The notes beneath the pieces are model-generated. The model was not told where the DNA came from. It saw only the letters and a program-made list of their open reading frames with translations, and made no database searches. Shown here in pieces: positions 34,607-45,803 of a stretch of 64,000 nucleotides of DNA. The translations under genes were made by a program, and so were the position numbers. The stretch is from Akebia trifoliata (Eukaryota; Streptophyta; Magnoliopsida; Ranunculales; Lardizabalaceae): contig CM030713.1 in the NCBI GenBank assembly GCA_017979445.1, positions 27,509,934 to 27,573,933 on the forward strand, in the 5' to 3' direction. The first letter of the stretch is position 1; each line of letters opens with the position of its first letter.

Positions 34607-34993
34607 AGAGATTCTATTGTCACACCAACTTTTGCTAATGCCATCCCAATTCCTATGTAAATCACCAAAGGTGAGTTACCATTCCGTGCACTGAATATGG
34701 CGATTCCAATATACTGTTCATCTTAATTCCAAAAACATGTTTATCTAATGAATTCGTCACTTTTATAATCAACGAATTCATTGATAAAGTACCAATGAAC
34801 TCCTTGGTCATTAATCAATGATAAAAGTAACGAATTCATTGAAAAAACATGTTTTCAGAATTAAAATGAACTGTTTATCAAAACCATAATTTTATTATAA
34901 ATTGTGCACGTTTTGAGAAATATCTCAATCATCCAAGGTTAAAACACATCTTGGAGTGGCATTAGAAAAAGTTGGTGTGGCAATAACCCCTTA
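34607..34993. mobile_element. MITE, TIR 'gattctattgtcacacc' family, copy
   Basis: The left end 'agattctattgtcacaccaa' with 'cttttgctaatgccatccc' pairs with the right end 'gagtggcattagaaaaagtt' plus 'ggtgtggcaata'. About 387 bp. Same family as 26282, 33806 and 42512. Confidence 0.7.
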
Positions 34994-37505
34994 AACATCA
35001 CACCACGGGTGCAGCTCCCAGGGCAAAGGACTCTTCAGCCCATCAATGCCACAGTTTCAAATTTAGACACAAAGGCGAAGTAAAAAACTTCGGAAAATTA
35101 CTTAAAAGTACCCTGACGGAGGATTTCTTTATAAATAGTGCTTGAATTTGGGCGGTAACTTAATAGTCCATTTAGTTAACTTTTATTTCTTAAATGATCT
35201 CTCATTATAATTAAGGTCAACATGTTTTTTTGTGGAATTCACCACTTTTTATTTATTGTTGAGGTCAACAATTTTATTGTCAAACTCACCACCCTTTACT
35301 TTTGGATTCTGACAATTTTTAAAAAATGTTAACCTCTAACAATAAAAAGTGGAAAACTCCACATTGGTAATACATACTCATCTTCACGTTCATTTTTCGA
35401 GTTTTTTTTAACTAAAATACATAAAAAATTTGACTAAAAACTTGAGATAAAGATTTGTCTAGATGATTTCAAACCAAAATACCCACCCTTGATCAATTTT
35501 AATCCAGAAACAAAGAAAATTTTGAAAAAATAAATAACTTTTTTATATACATTTTGAAAAAGGCTGAAATGACTTCTTCTTCCTTCTTAAATCCCATCTA
35601 ATAAGACTTAAAAGAGCGTGACATGGAATACAAAGTGCGATTTTCGAGACAGTAAGAAACCACAGATTCCTATTGGTTCACATGTAGTGAAGGCGTCCCC
35701 AATTTAAAAATATGCCCACATTGGGGAAGGCCTCAATAAACATCGACTAATAGGAATTTTTCTTGTTAGTCTCCAAAATCACTGATTTTTTGGCCTCGCT
35801 CATGTGAGAACAGTAAGGTCAAGTCTCCGTCTTTGACTTTGGAGGTGTGCCTCCCATGACCAAATCAGTGAATCAAGAAATTGGCAGAGTTTCGAAGAGA
35901 TGCACCTGACGCTAGGCTAGTGAAAAAATAAAAAATAATGAAAAGGTATCGATCCTGGGTCACCTGCGTGGTCCAAAAAAATAGCAGGACAACCATTTGT
36001 CCAAGCAATCATATTTACAATGTATATATATACTTATGAAACTAATTTTACGAAAAATTCAAACCACTACCTTGGATTCAACGGCAAGATTGAACCATGA
36101 AATCCGTGGGTTCTTTGCATAATAAAACTAGATAGCCTTTTGATCCGATCAGATACATTAGCATCACGTGTGGAGGTCACAATAATCTGCTGCATTCTTC
36201 AATCATTGAAGTCAGTTCCTGTGAACAGAAAAAAAGGGAACAACCCTTCAAGATGTTTCAGAAAGAAAAATAAATTTTATATGATTATAAGAATGAAGGA
36301 GGTTCTTGAACTTGAGATCAGGTACCTATATATATTGGGGTTGCGGGTCCCACAAACAAAAGCAACAAACCTCTCAATTCGAATTTTCTAAGAAGCATGC
36401 GATCTGGATACAGAGATGAGTGAGAGCCACCACAATTAGACATGGTTGTCTATTGGCTGATTTGCTTGTGGTCGGTGTTTAGGACTGTTTGGCTTCGCGA
36501 AGATAGACAGACCATGTGCTGCTTCCATTGAGCTCGTATGATTGGCAAGGTTATGCTGCGGAAAAAATTAACATTGGAGATGTTATTCAATGACAATGAA
36601 CAAATTATGCAACAGCTTTCTCCAAATTCAAATTGTTTATGCTTGATGTGCTCTTGGAGGGCCGATTCCTTTCAGCGATCCAGGGATTGATCCCATGTTG
36701 GAAAATTCCATTCTGTAGAACTCCAACTTGGGCAGTCCGGATGATGCAACCATGGCCCATAATATGGGATGCAAATCAAACCATCACTAATGGTTCCAAT
36801 GGAAATTTTGTAATTATTTAGGTTTCCACTTGTTTGAGTCTAGATTTATTTTTCTATCATTTTTTGTTTCGTCGAGACTGTCCTGCCTCAGCCCAACTAC
36901 AATCCAAAGATACCAAACCTCTGATAAATTCCACTCGAGCACATGACAAGCTCTTTCTCATTACTTTATCAAGAAGATTTGAATAAGGATGATTTATGTC
37001 AATAATGCCCAATTCCTACCCTAAGGCAGTCAAGAGTTTCAATAGAAAAGTAAAGAGATGGCTAATTTGAAGGGAACTTGAATATTTGTACAACTTCTCC
37101 TATGTAGAAGAGCTAGTATTGCTATTTTGGGGTTTCCTCTGTTGGCGGTGAAAGACTGTTGTAGCATTGACTACAGCCATAAACCCAATGCATCTCTCTC
37201 CATCCTAATCATGATTGCAAATTTGAGAAAAAAATGGGTAAAATAACTACTAAAATAAATACAATGCGTATCTCGTATACTAATCAGACACCTAATTTTT
37301 GCAACTAACACTGCAACTATGTGGCCTTGCCTATCATAGTACCATGCCCCATTTTTAAACTATTTTGGTACCCAGCCAAGAATGGAGATGAGCTTCTTCA
37401 AATTTCTGTCCTATGTTGTTGATGCATGTTAGAGAGAGAGGGAGAGACTACGAGATTTCTTATACAGTTATACCATTTCCCCAAATGAAATATAAGGGAC
37501 TGCAC
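34994..37505. other. Intergenic / 3' flank of the KEA fragment
   Basis: 35570-35830 is an imperfect foldback: 'cctattggttcacatg' and 'caatttaaaaatatgcccac' face inverted 'gactaataggaattttt' and related blocks. 36600-36820 has higher GC and a plausible minus-strand splice acceptor near 36715, and could hold a last KEA exon, but the translation is not convincing. The rest is featureless. Confidence 0.4.
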
Positions 37506-38734
37506 CTCATTGTGTGTGTTGCTCTCTGAAGGAAACCAATGCATTAGAACACCCAGGTGCATCAAACCAGGTATCAATTTGAACATGACAGGAGTTGTTA
37601 CCTGTAGCACCACTCACCAACATAAACAACAAAAAATCTAAATCTAACTGTAGTTTCCACACACAAAATATTAATATAAAAAAACTAACCAGACTGAGAG
37701 CTGTTGTTCCCAAAAGAAGAAGATACATTCTCCCCTGGATTATAGAAAAAATATCAATTGTATTATGCCATAACCTGTGCTAAAGGATATGTTAGGGGTT
37801 CCATGAAGAGTGACTAAAAGATATAGAAACTAGAAATGCATACTTTCCTTTACGAGTGCTATATGTGTTTCAGTAGGGAAACCAAATCATTTCAAAGTCA
37901 GTCAAAAAATACATAGTTATCTCGAACACTACAAACCAAGAGGAAACGCATCAATCAAGACTTCAAAAACTTGATGATCAAGAGGAGGCTACATTGGTTG
38001 ATGTGGACTTGTATAGATCTATCTATCCGGCCAATAAATCTTTAGGGTAGAATGTATTGGTTGGAATTTGAACGTAATTTTTCAGAAAATGTGATCAGCA
38101 CAGGAAAACAAAAACACCCGAGTCTTTTATAAAGCAGCAAGCATAAAAAAGAGGGTTTCCCCTAAATTGAATTCCAAATTCTATGAGGTTCACTTCAATA
38201 AAGGTTCAAATTCAACTTTCATTCCTCTTGCTCCTATGGATGGGCAGAAAACTGCAAATTAGGCCAACAAAATTGGCAGTCCTTGCTTCTAGGGTCAAAG
38301 AAGTTCATGTTATCACCATCTTTTCCATTCCAGGGCTGTTCTCTAACCATAGAGAAATCCTTAATGGTTTCCTTATTTACAAGGCATGTATCCAAGGATT
38401 CATAAGCAGGTGGCTGGAGTTTTTGTAAAATTGTTATGGAATTTTGTGAGAAGTGGAGGTTGATTCAATTTTGCTCATACTTGGCCACTATCTATAAGTT
38501 ATTATATATTTGTTTCTTTAGATGCTCAAAGTATTGGAAGTGATATTTATGTAGCCCCATAACAGTGCCAAGTGCCAACTTCAATTATGGATAAGCTAAA
38601 GAGGACTTGAATAGACTTCTTTCCAAGTGCAACTCTAGAAAAATAAAACCACTTGAGTGAAAGACTAATTTTAAACCCCAAAAATCAGGTGTGGTGGAAT
38701 TAAAAACTTTAAGAAGATGACTATATCCCTCTTT

Positions 38735-38875
38735 TTTTTTCTTTTTGGGTCGGTAAGCCTGTTTGTAATGAGATCAGTAACTCGATGATGGTGGGTATTG
38801 AACTTAGGTATATAGTATCATCACCCATAGACTTTATTACCAACTAAGCTAGCTGGCACTTATTAGTTCTTTTGG
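38735..38875 (-). mobile_element. SINE (reverse orientation) in the large KEA intron
   Basis: Read on the minus strand: 'agcttagttggtaataaagt' (box A-like), then 'cctaagttcaatacccacc' (box B-like), then 'cgagttactgatctcatt', then 'acaggcttaccgaccc' and an A-rich tail. Related to 16972-17098. Confidence 0.6.
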
Positions 38876-38879
38876 AGGT

Positions 38880-39470
38880 TTGGAAAAATATACTGATTTT
38901 TAGTCAAGGGTGGTTGTCAACGTTGGTCATAGGAAAAAGAGGGGATTACGCTAGAGGATTTTTACCAAAAGGTATTAGACAGGTGGTTTAGGTAATAGGG
39001 TGCAGTTTTGGGGGAACATTTGAGAGGTAACTATGCTTTCTTTTACAAGATTTATATCTATCTTGGATAGGCTTTGTCTAAAAGTAGATGTCCTAGTTGT
39101 GAGTTGATGTAAGACATCATAGCTGTCTCTTGTTCCTATTTTTGGTGCTTTGGGAAATCTGGAAGGAATGGAACAATTGAAGCAGAATGCAAATGAGGTC
39201 ATATTGACATTCAAGGCCCTCCTTCATAAGTGACCTTCCATTCTCCAGGAATTTTGAGGTCAACTACTTTTTGATGACTTCGATTTTAGATGGGAAGAAA
39301 TTGTTTGTAAGTATTCTATGTAAGGTTTCTCCAGGCCACTATGGTGCCTATCCTATGATAATTATGTGAGACCTATTCTCACCTTATCTTTTTTATGTAA
39401 GTTTGGCCTTATCTGCAACAATACGATAAAATTCCTTTTTACTGATCAACAGAAAAGAATGTAAGACATT
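38880..39470 (+). pseudogene. L1-type LINE 3' end in the large KEA intron
   Basis: Decayed sequence with pieces of the ORF2 C-terminus ('CFGKSGRNGT' corresponding to the usual 'LWEIWKERN' region) is followed by a LINE-like 3' tail 'gataaaattcctttttactg' and 'atcaacagaaaag'. Several stops are present. Homology is weak, so confidence is moderate. Confidence 0.5.
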
Positions 39471-39634
39471 GGTGATTTGCAATCCTATATTCCAAAGGCC
39501 CCAAAGAATTAGAACTAAACATACTTGCTTCCTTTTCTCAATCCTAGCTTATCAGTACGAATGAGTTCCAAGAAAACAATGTTGACAAGTGGGTTGGAAG
39601 TGAGATCACAAAGGACTAGCTTTGATATAATCTG

Positions 39635-39835
39635 CTATGCTTTGCCCCCCACCCCATCCCACCCCAACCCGCGTCAGGGTCCTTTGTAAATTTTCCTAGG
39701 GACTGCACTCTTGGGTCCCTAGATTCCTTCCAAGCTTAGAGCTACAACTACCCCACCCTACGTCGGGGTACTTTGTAAATTTTCCTAGGGACTGTGAGCT
39801 TGGGTCCCTAGATTCCTTCCAAGGTTAGACGTAAT
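39635..39835. repeat. Two-copy tandem repeat of about 105 bp
   Basis: 'tttgtaaattttcctaggga' followed by 'cttgggtccctagattcctt' occurs twice, at about 39680 and 39772. The left part is C-rich ('ccccaccccatcccacccca'). It lies within the large KEA intron. Confidence 0.7.
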
Positions 39836-39959
39836 TTATTGAGGCACTAGTCTGACTTGATCACAGACTGTTGACCATCTTATCAACAATCAACATTTCA
39901 TTCTGTTCTGATTATTACATGCTAGCTGACTAAGGAAAATCTATGTTGCCTGGTTACTG

Positions 39960-40045
39960 CACGCGCATGCACACACACACACACACACACACATGCACGC
40001 ACACGCACACACACACACATATATATATATTGAGAGAGAGAGGGA
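39960..40045. repeat. Compound microsatellite (CA)n-(TA)n-(GA)n
   Basis: Runs of CA/ACGC (39965-40018), TA (40019-40030) and GA (40031-40043) lie within 10 bp of the 3' edge of the KEA exon ending at 40054. Confidence 0.9.
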
Positions 40046-40599
40046 GATTTTACCTCAACAAGATGAAGATTTGAGGCACGACTTAAGAGAACAAATGCGA
40101 ATTCTCCAATTTGAGAAAGCGACACACCCACCTTTGAAGCATTTGAAAAACTTAAAAATACACAAGAGTGATAAGTGACTGTGATACAAAATAAAGGGTT
40201 TTACAGTGAATTAATACTACTTACAAGGAATGATGCCCTGATACTATATCCAAAGGCCTTGGTCACCATGGCAATAACAATAGTCTTGACAACTACAACC
40301 AGAATGACAGATGCGAGCAAAATATCAACATGATTCCATAAGAAGTGTACGTTTACAAGCAGTCCAATGCTAGCAAGGAAGAGAGCTGCAAAGAGATTAC
40401 GAATTGGTTCCACCTGCAATGTAGAAAAGAGAAGAAAAAAAAACTTGAAAATCATGCACCTGCCAAGAAGCAGAATCTTCTTTTCTTATTATTGTTTTTG
40501 TGGGGAAGAGAGAAGGGAGGGGTGGGGGGGAAAGTAGCATGTGGGGGGAGTTATGGTTTAGCTGTTAAGTGTGCGAAGATGTTTTGATCATGTGTTGAG

Positions 40600-40990
40600 C
40601 TATCAATACTGACCAACTATTGCTATCATGTTTGAAAGCCATGCAAGAGCAACGACCTAATGCAGTGTTGTGCTATCAATACGGACCAACTACAGCTATC
40701 ATGTTTGAAAGCCATGCAAGAGCAATGACCTAATGCAGTGTTGGTTCTGAAATTAACCCTAAAGTATAATCAACAAGAAAAGATTCGAATGATAAAAATT
40801 TATCATGAAAGTAAATAATAATAAATTCCATTTCTGGAGTGCTATCATGTTTGAAAGCCATGCAAGAGCAATGACCTAATGCAGTGTTGGTTCTGAAATT
40901 AACCCTAAAGTATAATCAACAAGAAAAGATTCGAATGATAAAAATTTATCATGAAAGTAAATAATAATAAATTCCATTTCTGGAGTGCAA
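40600..40990. repeat. Local tandem duplications, unit about 144 bp
   Basis: 'gctatcatgtttgaaagcca' starts at about 40621 and recurs near 40696 and 40841. The last two are followed by the same 144 bp ('gttggttctgaaattaaccc' ... 'taaattccatttctggagt') with no or almost no differences. A shorter partial copy precedes them. Very recent. Confidence 0.85.
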
Positions 40991-41436
40991 GCTATAAGAG
41001 AAGAGAAAATAAAAGAATTGGGTCTTCAACTTAGAATTCCAAACTTAAAAAGGCGTATCAACAAAGAAAAAAACACGCACACGCAAATCATGCCACTTTC
41101 ATACCACCTTTATCTAGACTTCCTCTCCTCTCAAGCTTCGAGATTCCAAAGAGAAAAGAACATTAACAAAATGATCTTTTCTTTGATAAGGAAAATAAAT
41201 TTATTGATAAATGTAAACGCCTAGACATACAAATATACAAGAAAGAGCTAACGAGCAAGAGGCGCACCAACCCAAAAAAAAAAATTAACCTAACCCAAAT
41301 AGAATTGCATCCAATCTAAATACAAACTCTCACACTGATTCCCTTCGAACTGTTTAGAATTCATCATCCATGACTTATCCCAAATATTGGGGTCGGCAAC
41401 ATGAACATATTCTCCAGTCAACTCTATCATGAATCA
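40991..41436. other. Upstream of KEA exons, no exon recognised
   Basis: Non-coding. 41170-41290 has 'ttgataaggaaaataaattt' and an A-rich stretch typical of LINE 3' ends, and may be the 3' tail belonging to the minus-strand LINE next to it. I looked specifically for the missing KEA exons here and found none. Confidence 0.4.
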
Positions 41437-41650
41437 CACCCTAAGGGGTTGGCCTAGTGAGCCTTGATAAGCTCCTCAAGAAGGGTAGGTCAAATGTTTG
41501 AAACCCCACGACGCAATGAATTCCTTGGGGCCACTCTCCAGTGTCTGGTTAACCCTCAACTCAACCAATTGCACATAGGACTTTCCGAGGGGGAGATGCG
41601 TGTGACCATGGGATTAGTCTCACCCAAAGGGTGGGGATACCCATGATAAG
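41437..41650 (+). mobile_element. SINE-like insertion
   Basis: 'aggggttggcctagtgagcc' (box A-like) and 'aatgtttgaaaccccacg' (box B-like) are followed by 'gaattccttggggccactct' and a short A-rich end. It interrupts the LINE sequence on either side ('ctctatcatgaa' appears on both sides at 41426 and 41660, a probable target duplication of about 12 bp). Confidence 0.6.
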
Positions 41651-42300
41651 CAAAAACTCTCTATCATGAACAATATCTTTAGTCAACCCATGTGTCTTCA
41701 TATCTCTTCTTCCTATTGCTAACAATGTCATTTTTGGTCTTCTTCTCACCTTTTTAGAGCCTTCGACTTACGCAAATGCCCTCCCCCCCATTGTTGTTAA
41801 TTGTTTTTGATGTTCGAAGTGAATGCCCAATGACTACTCCTAAATTCTCTCATACTCAAACCTCTCAACATCCTCTAGTCTTTTCTACACCCATTCTATG
41901 GAAAGGTATAGACTGGTTAAGGCTAACCCCCAATACAAACCCATTCTAACTGGAAACTTACTCCTCTTACCACGAATTGTTTTGACACTATTTGCAACTG
42001 CAAGATACACATATATAATCATGTTAATATATACTCATTTGGCATTCTTTTTTTCCTAATACCCATCAAATTAACTCTCTAGGGAAAATATCATATGTTT
42101 TTCAAAGTCAATAAAACTATAAATAGATTCCTCCTTTATTCTCAAAACTTCTCCGTAAATTTCCTAAGTGAGAAGATACCCTCAATAATGATGTCCTTGG
42201 CATGAAGCCAAATTGATTACCTGACATTATTGTTTCATATCGTAATGTTTTCTCCACCATTCTCTCCAATAATTTCATAGCGTGACTCACAAGTTTTATA
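41651..42300 (-). pseudogene. RTE-type LINE reverse transcriptase fragment
   Basis: On the minus strand, starting at 42298, the translation reads 'IKLVSHAMKLLERMVEKTL' and 'SGNQFGFMP', then after stops and a frameshift 'FIDFEK' with 'FPRELI.WVL', and later 'FPVRMGLYWGLALTSLYL'. These correspond to RT motifs of plant RTE-like LINEs (NQFGF-P-RST, DLEKAYD-VPR, FP..GLHQGSALSP). Multiple stops make it a pseudogene. The sequence is cut at exactly 42300, where the transplanted VMS1 segment begins. Confidence 0.75.
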
Positions 42301-42955
42301 GCAATCTAAGCTTCTCTGCTTGGTCGTTTCGGCTCTCGACCGCCATGTTCGTCGAAAAATCAATAAAAATCCTTCACAGTTTCTATTGTGTGGAAGAGGG
42401 AAAGATTTACAGGGTTTTAAAACTCATCCGAAACTGAGACGACTCATCAACCGAGTTAGAAAATCAATTTGAATCGCTCCCCTTACACTCGTCCGAGATA
42501 TTTTTGCCAACAGAGATTCTATTGGCACACCAACTTTTACTTGAATCTTTGGAATTTGAGATTTTTCCCAAAACGTTAGCAACTTTTCCAAAAATTCCGA
42601 TTCCAATACACTATTCATTTTAATTTTCAACATATATTTTCGAGTGACTTTGGTGGCAAGTATTCTAATTTAAGGTGGCGATCTCGCTAGTAAATTTCAA
42701 GACAAATACCCTTATTTTTTAATAGCCAAATCATTGATAATTATCAATAAGTTCATCATTTTTCATTTGCAACATCATTACTTTAAAGTAGAATACCTAC
42801 TAGCAAATTCGTTAGAAAACATGTTTTGAAAATTAAAATGAACATTGTATTGGACTTGAAATTCATATTGATTCATATTGTTGCTTATCATAGAGAGAGA
42901 TTATTGTCACAACAACTTTTGCTAACGCCACCCCCAATCATCTAAAAATTTGCAC
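42301..42955 (-). repeat. Transplanted copy of the VMS1 promoter and first 15 codons
   Basis: Near-identical to 26071-26708, including the ATG (complement at 42346), the first 15 codons, the leader and the MITE upstream. Several differences are CG to CA/TG changes (for example 'cttcacggtt' to 'cttcacagtt', 'aactcgtccg' to 'aactcatccg'). The frame stops being VMS1 at 42300 and runs into the LINE fragment. Confidence 0.88.
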
Positions 42956-43013
42956 AATCTTGGAGTGGCATTAGAAAAGATTGGTGTGACAATAAAAACT
43001 CTCTTATAATATA
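42512..43013. mobile_element. MITE with both ends, inside and beyond the VMS1 promoter copy
   Basis: The left TIR 'agagattctattggcacacc' at 42512 is matched by a right end 'gattggtgtgacaataaaaa' with 'ctct' near 43010. An internal left-type end lies at 42893 ('agattattgtcacaacaact'), so a smaller unit of about 120 bp is nested at the right edge. The donor copy at 26282 lacks this right edge. Confidence 0.6.
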
Positions 43014-43109
43014 GATTGAGGTGTTATAACCTCATTCAGTCAATTGGTCTTAATATTTTCATGTTCATATAAAGTAAAATAATTTTTGTTTGATATATAA
43101 ATAATATAT

Positions 43110-43300
43110 ATATATATATATATAAAAGTTTTGGAATGAGATGATTTTTTTCCCAGGATGATCCCCTCATCACAGAGATCATCCTCACAAAAAATCAGCC
43201 CATTCCAAACATTTTTGCCCATATAAGACAAAACACATTATCTATATGTGTGTTGAAATGGTTGTCGTTTGAACCTGACCCATGTATATATATATATATA
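43110..43300. mobile_element. Half element of the 59.8-64 kb TA-flanked MITE family
   Basis: It contains one hairpin core ('aaaagttttggaatgagatg' ... 'atcagcccattccaaacatt') and the right TIR 'gtcgtttgaacctgaccc'. It is bounded by (TA)n on both sides (43103-43124 and 43286-43302). It matches the right halves of the elements at 60084 and 60873. Confidence 0.75.
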
Positions 43301-44031
43301 AAAGTTATAAAATCTTCATGCAACAATTTGCAGGAAGGGACCAAAGAAAAGTATTAAAAAACAAAAAAAGAAAAGGGAGAAGGCTGTGAGATTATTGATC
43401 TGACCTATATCTAAGGTCTTGGGTCCCACTGATCTACTATGTGTGAGAGTTTTAATTTGAAGAAAATTCATTATTCTCTAGAAAATTCTAGAAGGTAAAG
43501 TAAAAAGTTTGATAAAAAATATCCAAAAATGTTTTTTTTTTTTAATTATGTAGAAGGTGTGGCCCCACAAAATATGTTTATAAATATAAATTCTTGATTT
43601 AAAATAACTCCCCAAATATATTTATAGATAAAATTGTGTGTGAAAACAAAAGCTCTTTGATTGGTGATTTCTAACTATAACGTTTTAACATATTTATTTT
43701 TATAAACAGATTTATGGGTGGGTTAGAAAAATTAAAAAAAAAACTTCAATGTTATAGTTAGAAATCACCAGTAGATTTATTCATTTATTATTTTTTTTTT
43801 TTTGGGTATAAGTTTATTGAATGGTGACGAAGCTTGGGGAGAAATGATCAAACTCTCAAGTGGAATGGTCTCCTGCAATTAATGTTCTATAAGTTTTTAT
43901 TTATTTGATAGGGTTTGAATAAGGAATAATAGGATTCAATAAGATCAAATAAGGTCATAACCTTATTGTTTTCATATTGAAGAGGGTCGAGTCTAAATTA
44001 GGTGACACCCCTTGAAATGGGTCATATCTTT
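43301..44031. other. Intergenic, no gene seen
   Basis: AT-rich. 43660-43690 ('ggtgatttctaactataacg') and 43748-43770 ('gttatagttagaaatcacc') are inverted copies, so this is a small foldback of about 110 bp. No coding signal. Confidence 0.45.
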
Positions 44032-44305
44032 TATTTTTTTTGATAATCGGGTATTCGTGTAGACGGCAGACCTGGCTGTTATTTGAGCTTTGCCCACTCC
44101 ATAGACCATGGTCTTGTCCAAAGATTGATCCCGGGGCATGTGCAACGCTTGCACATCACACGCACCAGGTAAGTAAGGGTGCACTCTCGCGGGTGCCCCC
44201 TGAGGAATTAATCATCATACTGGATATTGAACTCATGACCTACAGGTATTAACTATTTATCGGTCCGAAATTACCATTGAGCAAATCCCTTGGGATTAAA
44301 TGGGC
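44032..44305 (-). mobile_element. tRNA-derived SINE, copy 2 (Au-like)
   Basis: On the minus strand: box A 'gctcaatggtaatttc', box B 'gagttcaatatcc', the body 'gattaattcctcaggggg', the 3' end 'acccgattatc', then an A-run. Homologous along its length to 4561-4812. Confidence 0.7.
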
Positions 44306-44404
44306 CATAGGATTTGGCCCATAGTTCGATAAATTAATGTTTCAAGCTCATTCAACATAAAATTATATCAACAAAAATTACAAAATAGCAGTTGAACATT
44401 GAAT

Positions 44405-44619
44405 TTCCCTACATATACGAGTCGTGATAATTTGATGCCCCCTCTGTCATACCCCCCTCTATGTCCCCGTCATAGAATCGTAGATCATTTGCCTCGAGAT
44501 ACAGGAGAAAAAGATTTATGATTCTCCATATCCTAAGGCAAATGATCTATGGTTTTGTGATAGGGGCGTATGTCAAAGGGGGGCATAAAAAATCATTAAT
44601 CTCTCTCTCTCTCTCTCTA

Positions 44620-44685
<66 letters not shown>

Positions 44686-44690
44686 TGATT
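44405..44690. mobile_element. Palindromic MITE followed by (CT)n(TA)n
   Basis: 'tcatagaatcgtagatcatt' and 'tgcctcgagatac' pair with 'gcaaatgatctatggttttg'. The outer 'cataccccc' and 'gggggcata' also pair. Same family as 16490 and 25165. It is followed by (CT)9 and a (TA)n run to 44682. Confidence 0.65.
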
Positions 44691-44949
44691 GCCTCCCCAA
44701 ATATCAAAAGTGTTCTAATCTTGTACTAATGGGAGTTGGTTCTTCATATTTATTTGTTGTTGGGTATGACATAAAATCACTAATGGGAGTGATTCTTTTG
44801 TTTCTAAGGATTAATGGGTTTTTACTCGTGTAGGTTATTTTGGTATTTTCCTTGTCATTAACTTATGAGAAACAAAATGAGGTTTATAAATGATAGTTAG
44901 TGTCTATAAAATGATGTTGATCTAAAATGTGATTTTCTCATAGGTAGAG

Positions 44950-45425
44950 TATTAGCAGATATTTAGTCTTTAAGCGAGTATTTTTCTTCTCTTATAAAAT
45001 CTAGATGCTCAAGGTTCTTGAGGGTGATCTTCACATTATAGTCACGGACTTATGACAACAAGAGTGAGATTGATTTCTTGTTTGGATTTTTATTAAAGTT
45101 AGATGTAGAGTGGATTTTACTGGAGAGTTGGAGGTAAGTATCAACCTTCGTTCTTTTAATTTCTTCCTTAAATAGTGAATTTTTTACTTGTCGACTTGCC
45201 TATAGATGTAATTCTATTATGGGTGAGTTACATATATCTTGTATTGTGATTATATTTTTTTTATCTACTTCCTTTATTATTACTTGCATTTACCTTACAA
45301 CACATTATTGGGATTTGATTATTGAAATTAATTACTTTAGTGTTAGAAGGAATTGATTTCAACAATCGGGTTTTCATGTGTGGCTTGCGATCTAGTCACA
45401 ATATTTATGATCCATCCCATAATCT
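44950..45425 (+). mobile_element. Degenerate copia-type LTR fragment, copy 2
   Basis: Homologous to 5580-6070 across about 470 bp, with many substitutions. The following 45425-45590 has an open frame but no recognised domain and may be adjacent element sequence. Confidence 0.45.
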
Positions 45426-45598
45426 GTTCATGAAGCCCATGAGAGTTAAGTCCAACATTCATGGGCTGGGTGCAGAAAAGTGCATTGATGTGTATAAGAG
45501 GAACAAGTATCATGGCATGAGGCAAGAGTTTCTTTTCGTTCTTCTAGACAAAATGTTCTATGAAGTCACAATCACAATCACAATCACATGCATGAATC

Positions 45599-45772
45599 TA
45601 GGGGTGTCAATGGATAGCCGAAATCCGAATCCGAATTCGAATTCGAAAAATCGGATATTATCCGAAAATTTCGGATATCGGATTCGGATTCGGATGTCAG
45701 TTTAACATCCGAATGAGTTTCGGATACGAATTCGGATATTGCGATATCCGATTCGATAATATCCGCTCCGAT

Positions 45773-45803
<31 letters not shown>

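Larger units (their letters stand above)
37506..40413 (-). pseudogene. KEA: KEA-type K+/H+ antiporter, 3' exons only
   Basis: Four consecutive minus-strand exons with intact frames and GT..AG sites: 40413-40225 ('VEPIRNLFAALFLASIG', 'NVHFLWNHVDILLASVILVV'), 40131-40054 ('VGVSLSQIGEFAFVLLSRAS', then 'NLHLVE'), 37734-37690 ('YLLLLGTTALSLV') and 37601-37506 ('TTPVMFKLIPGLMHLGVL', 'HWFPSES'). They match the end of the CPA2 transporter domain of plant KEA4/5/6 proteins, which exchange K+ for H+ in endomembranes. Phases are compatible throughout. None of the upstream exons (signal peptide, first transmembrane helices) was found up to 49 kb. Immediately upstream lie a LINE and a transplanted VMS1 promoter. 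I therefore call it a 5'-truncated gene copy. Missed short exons remain possible. The C-terminal exon after 37506 is not resolved. Confidence 0.75.

Noticed and set aside
36600..36830. Candidate last exon of KEA on the minus strand, and a 62-aa open frame on the plus strand
   Set aside because: A plausible acceptor exists near 36715, but the peptide after it does not resemble KEA C-termini, and the plus-strand frame has no domain.
45322..45705. Open frame of 127 aa
   Set aside because: It crosses the end of a copia-type LTR fragment, unrelated sequence, the target duplication and the hAT element end, so it cannot be one gene.
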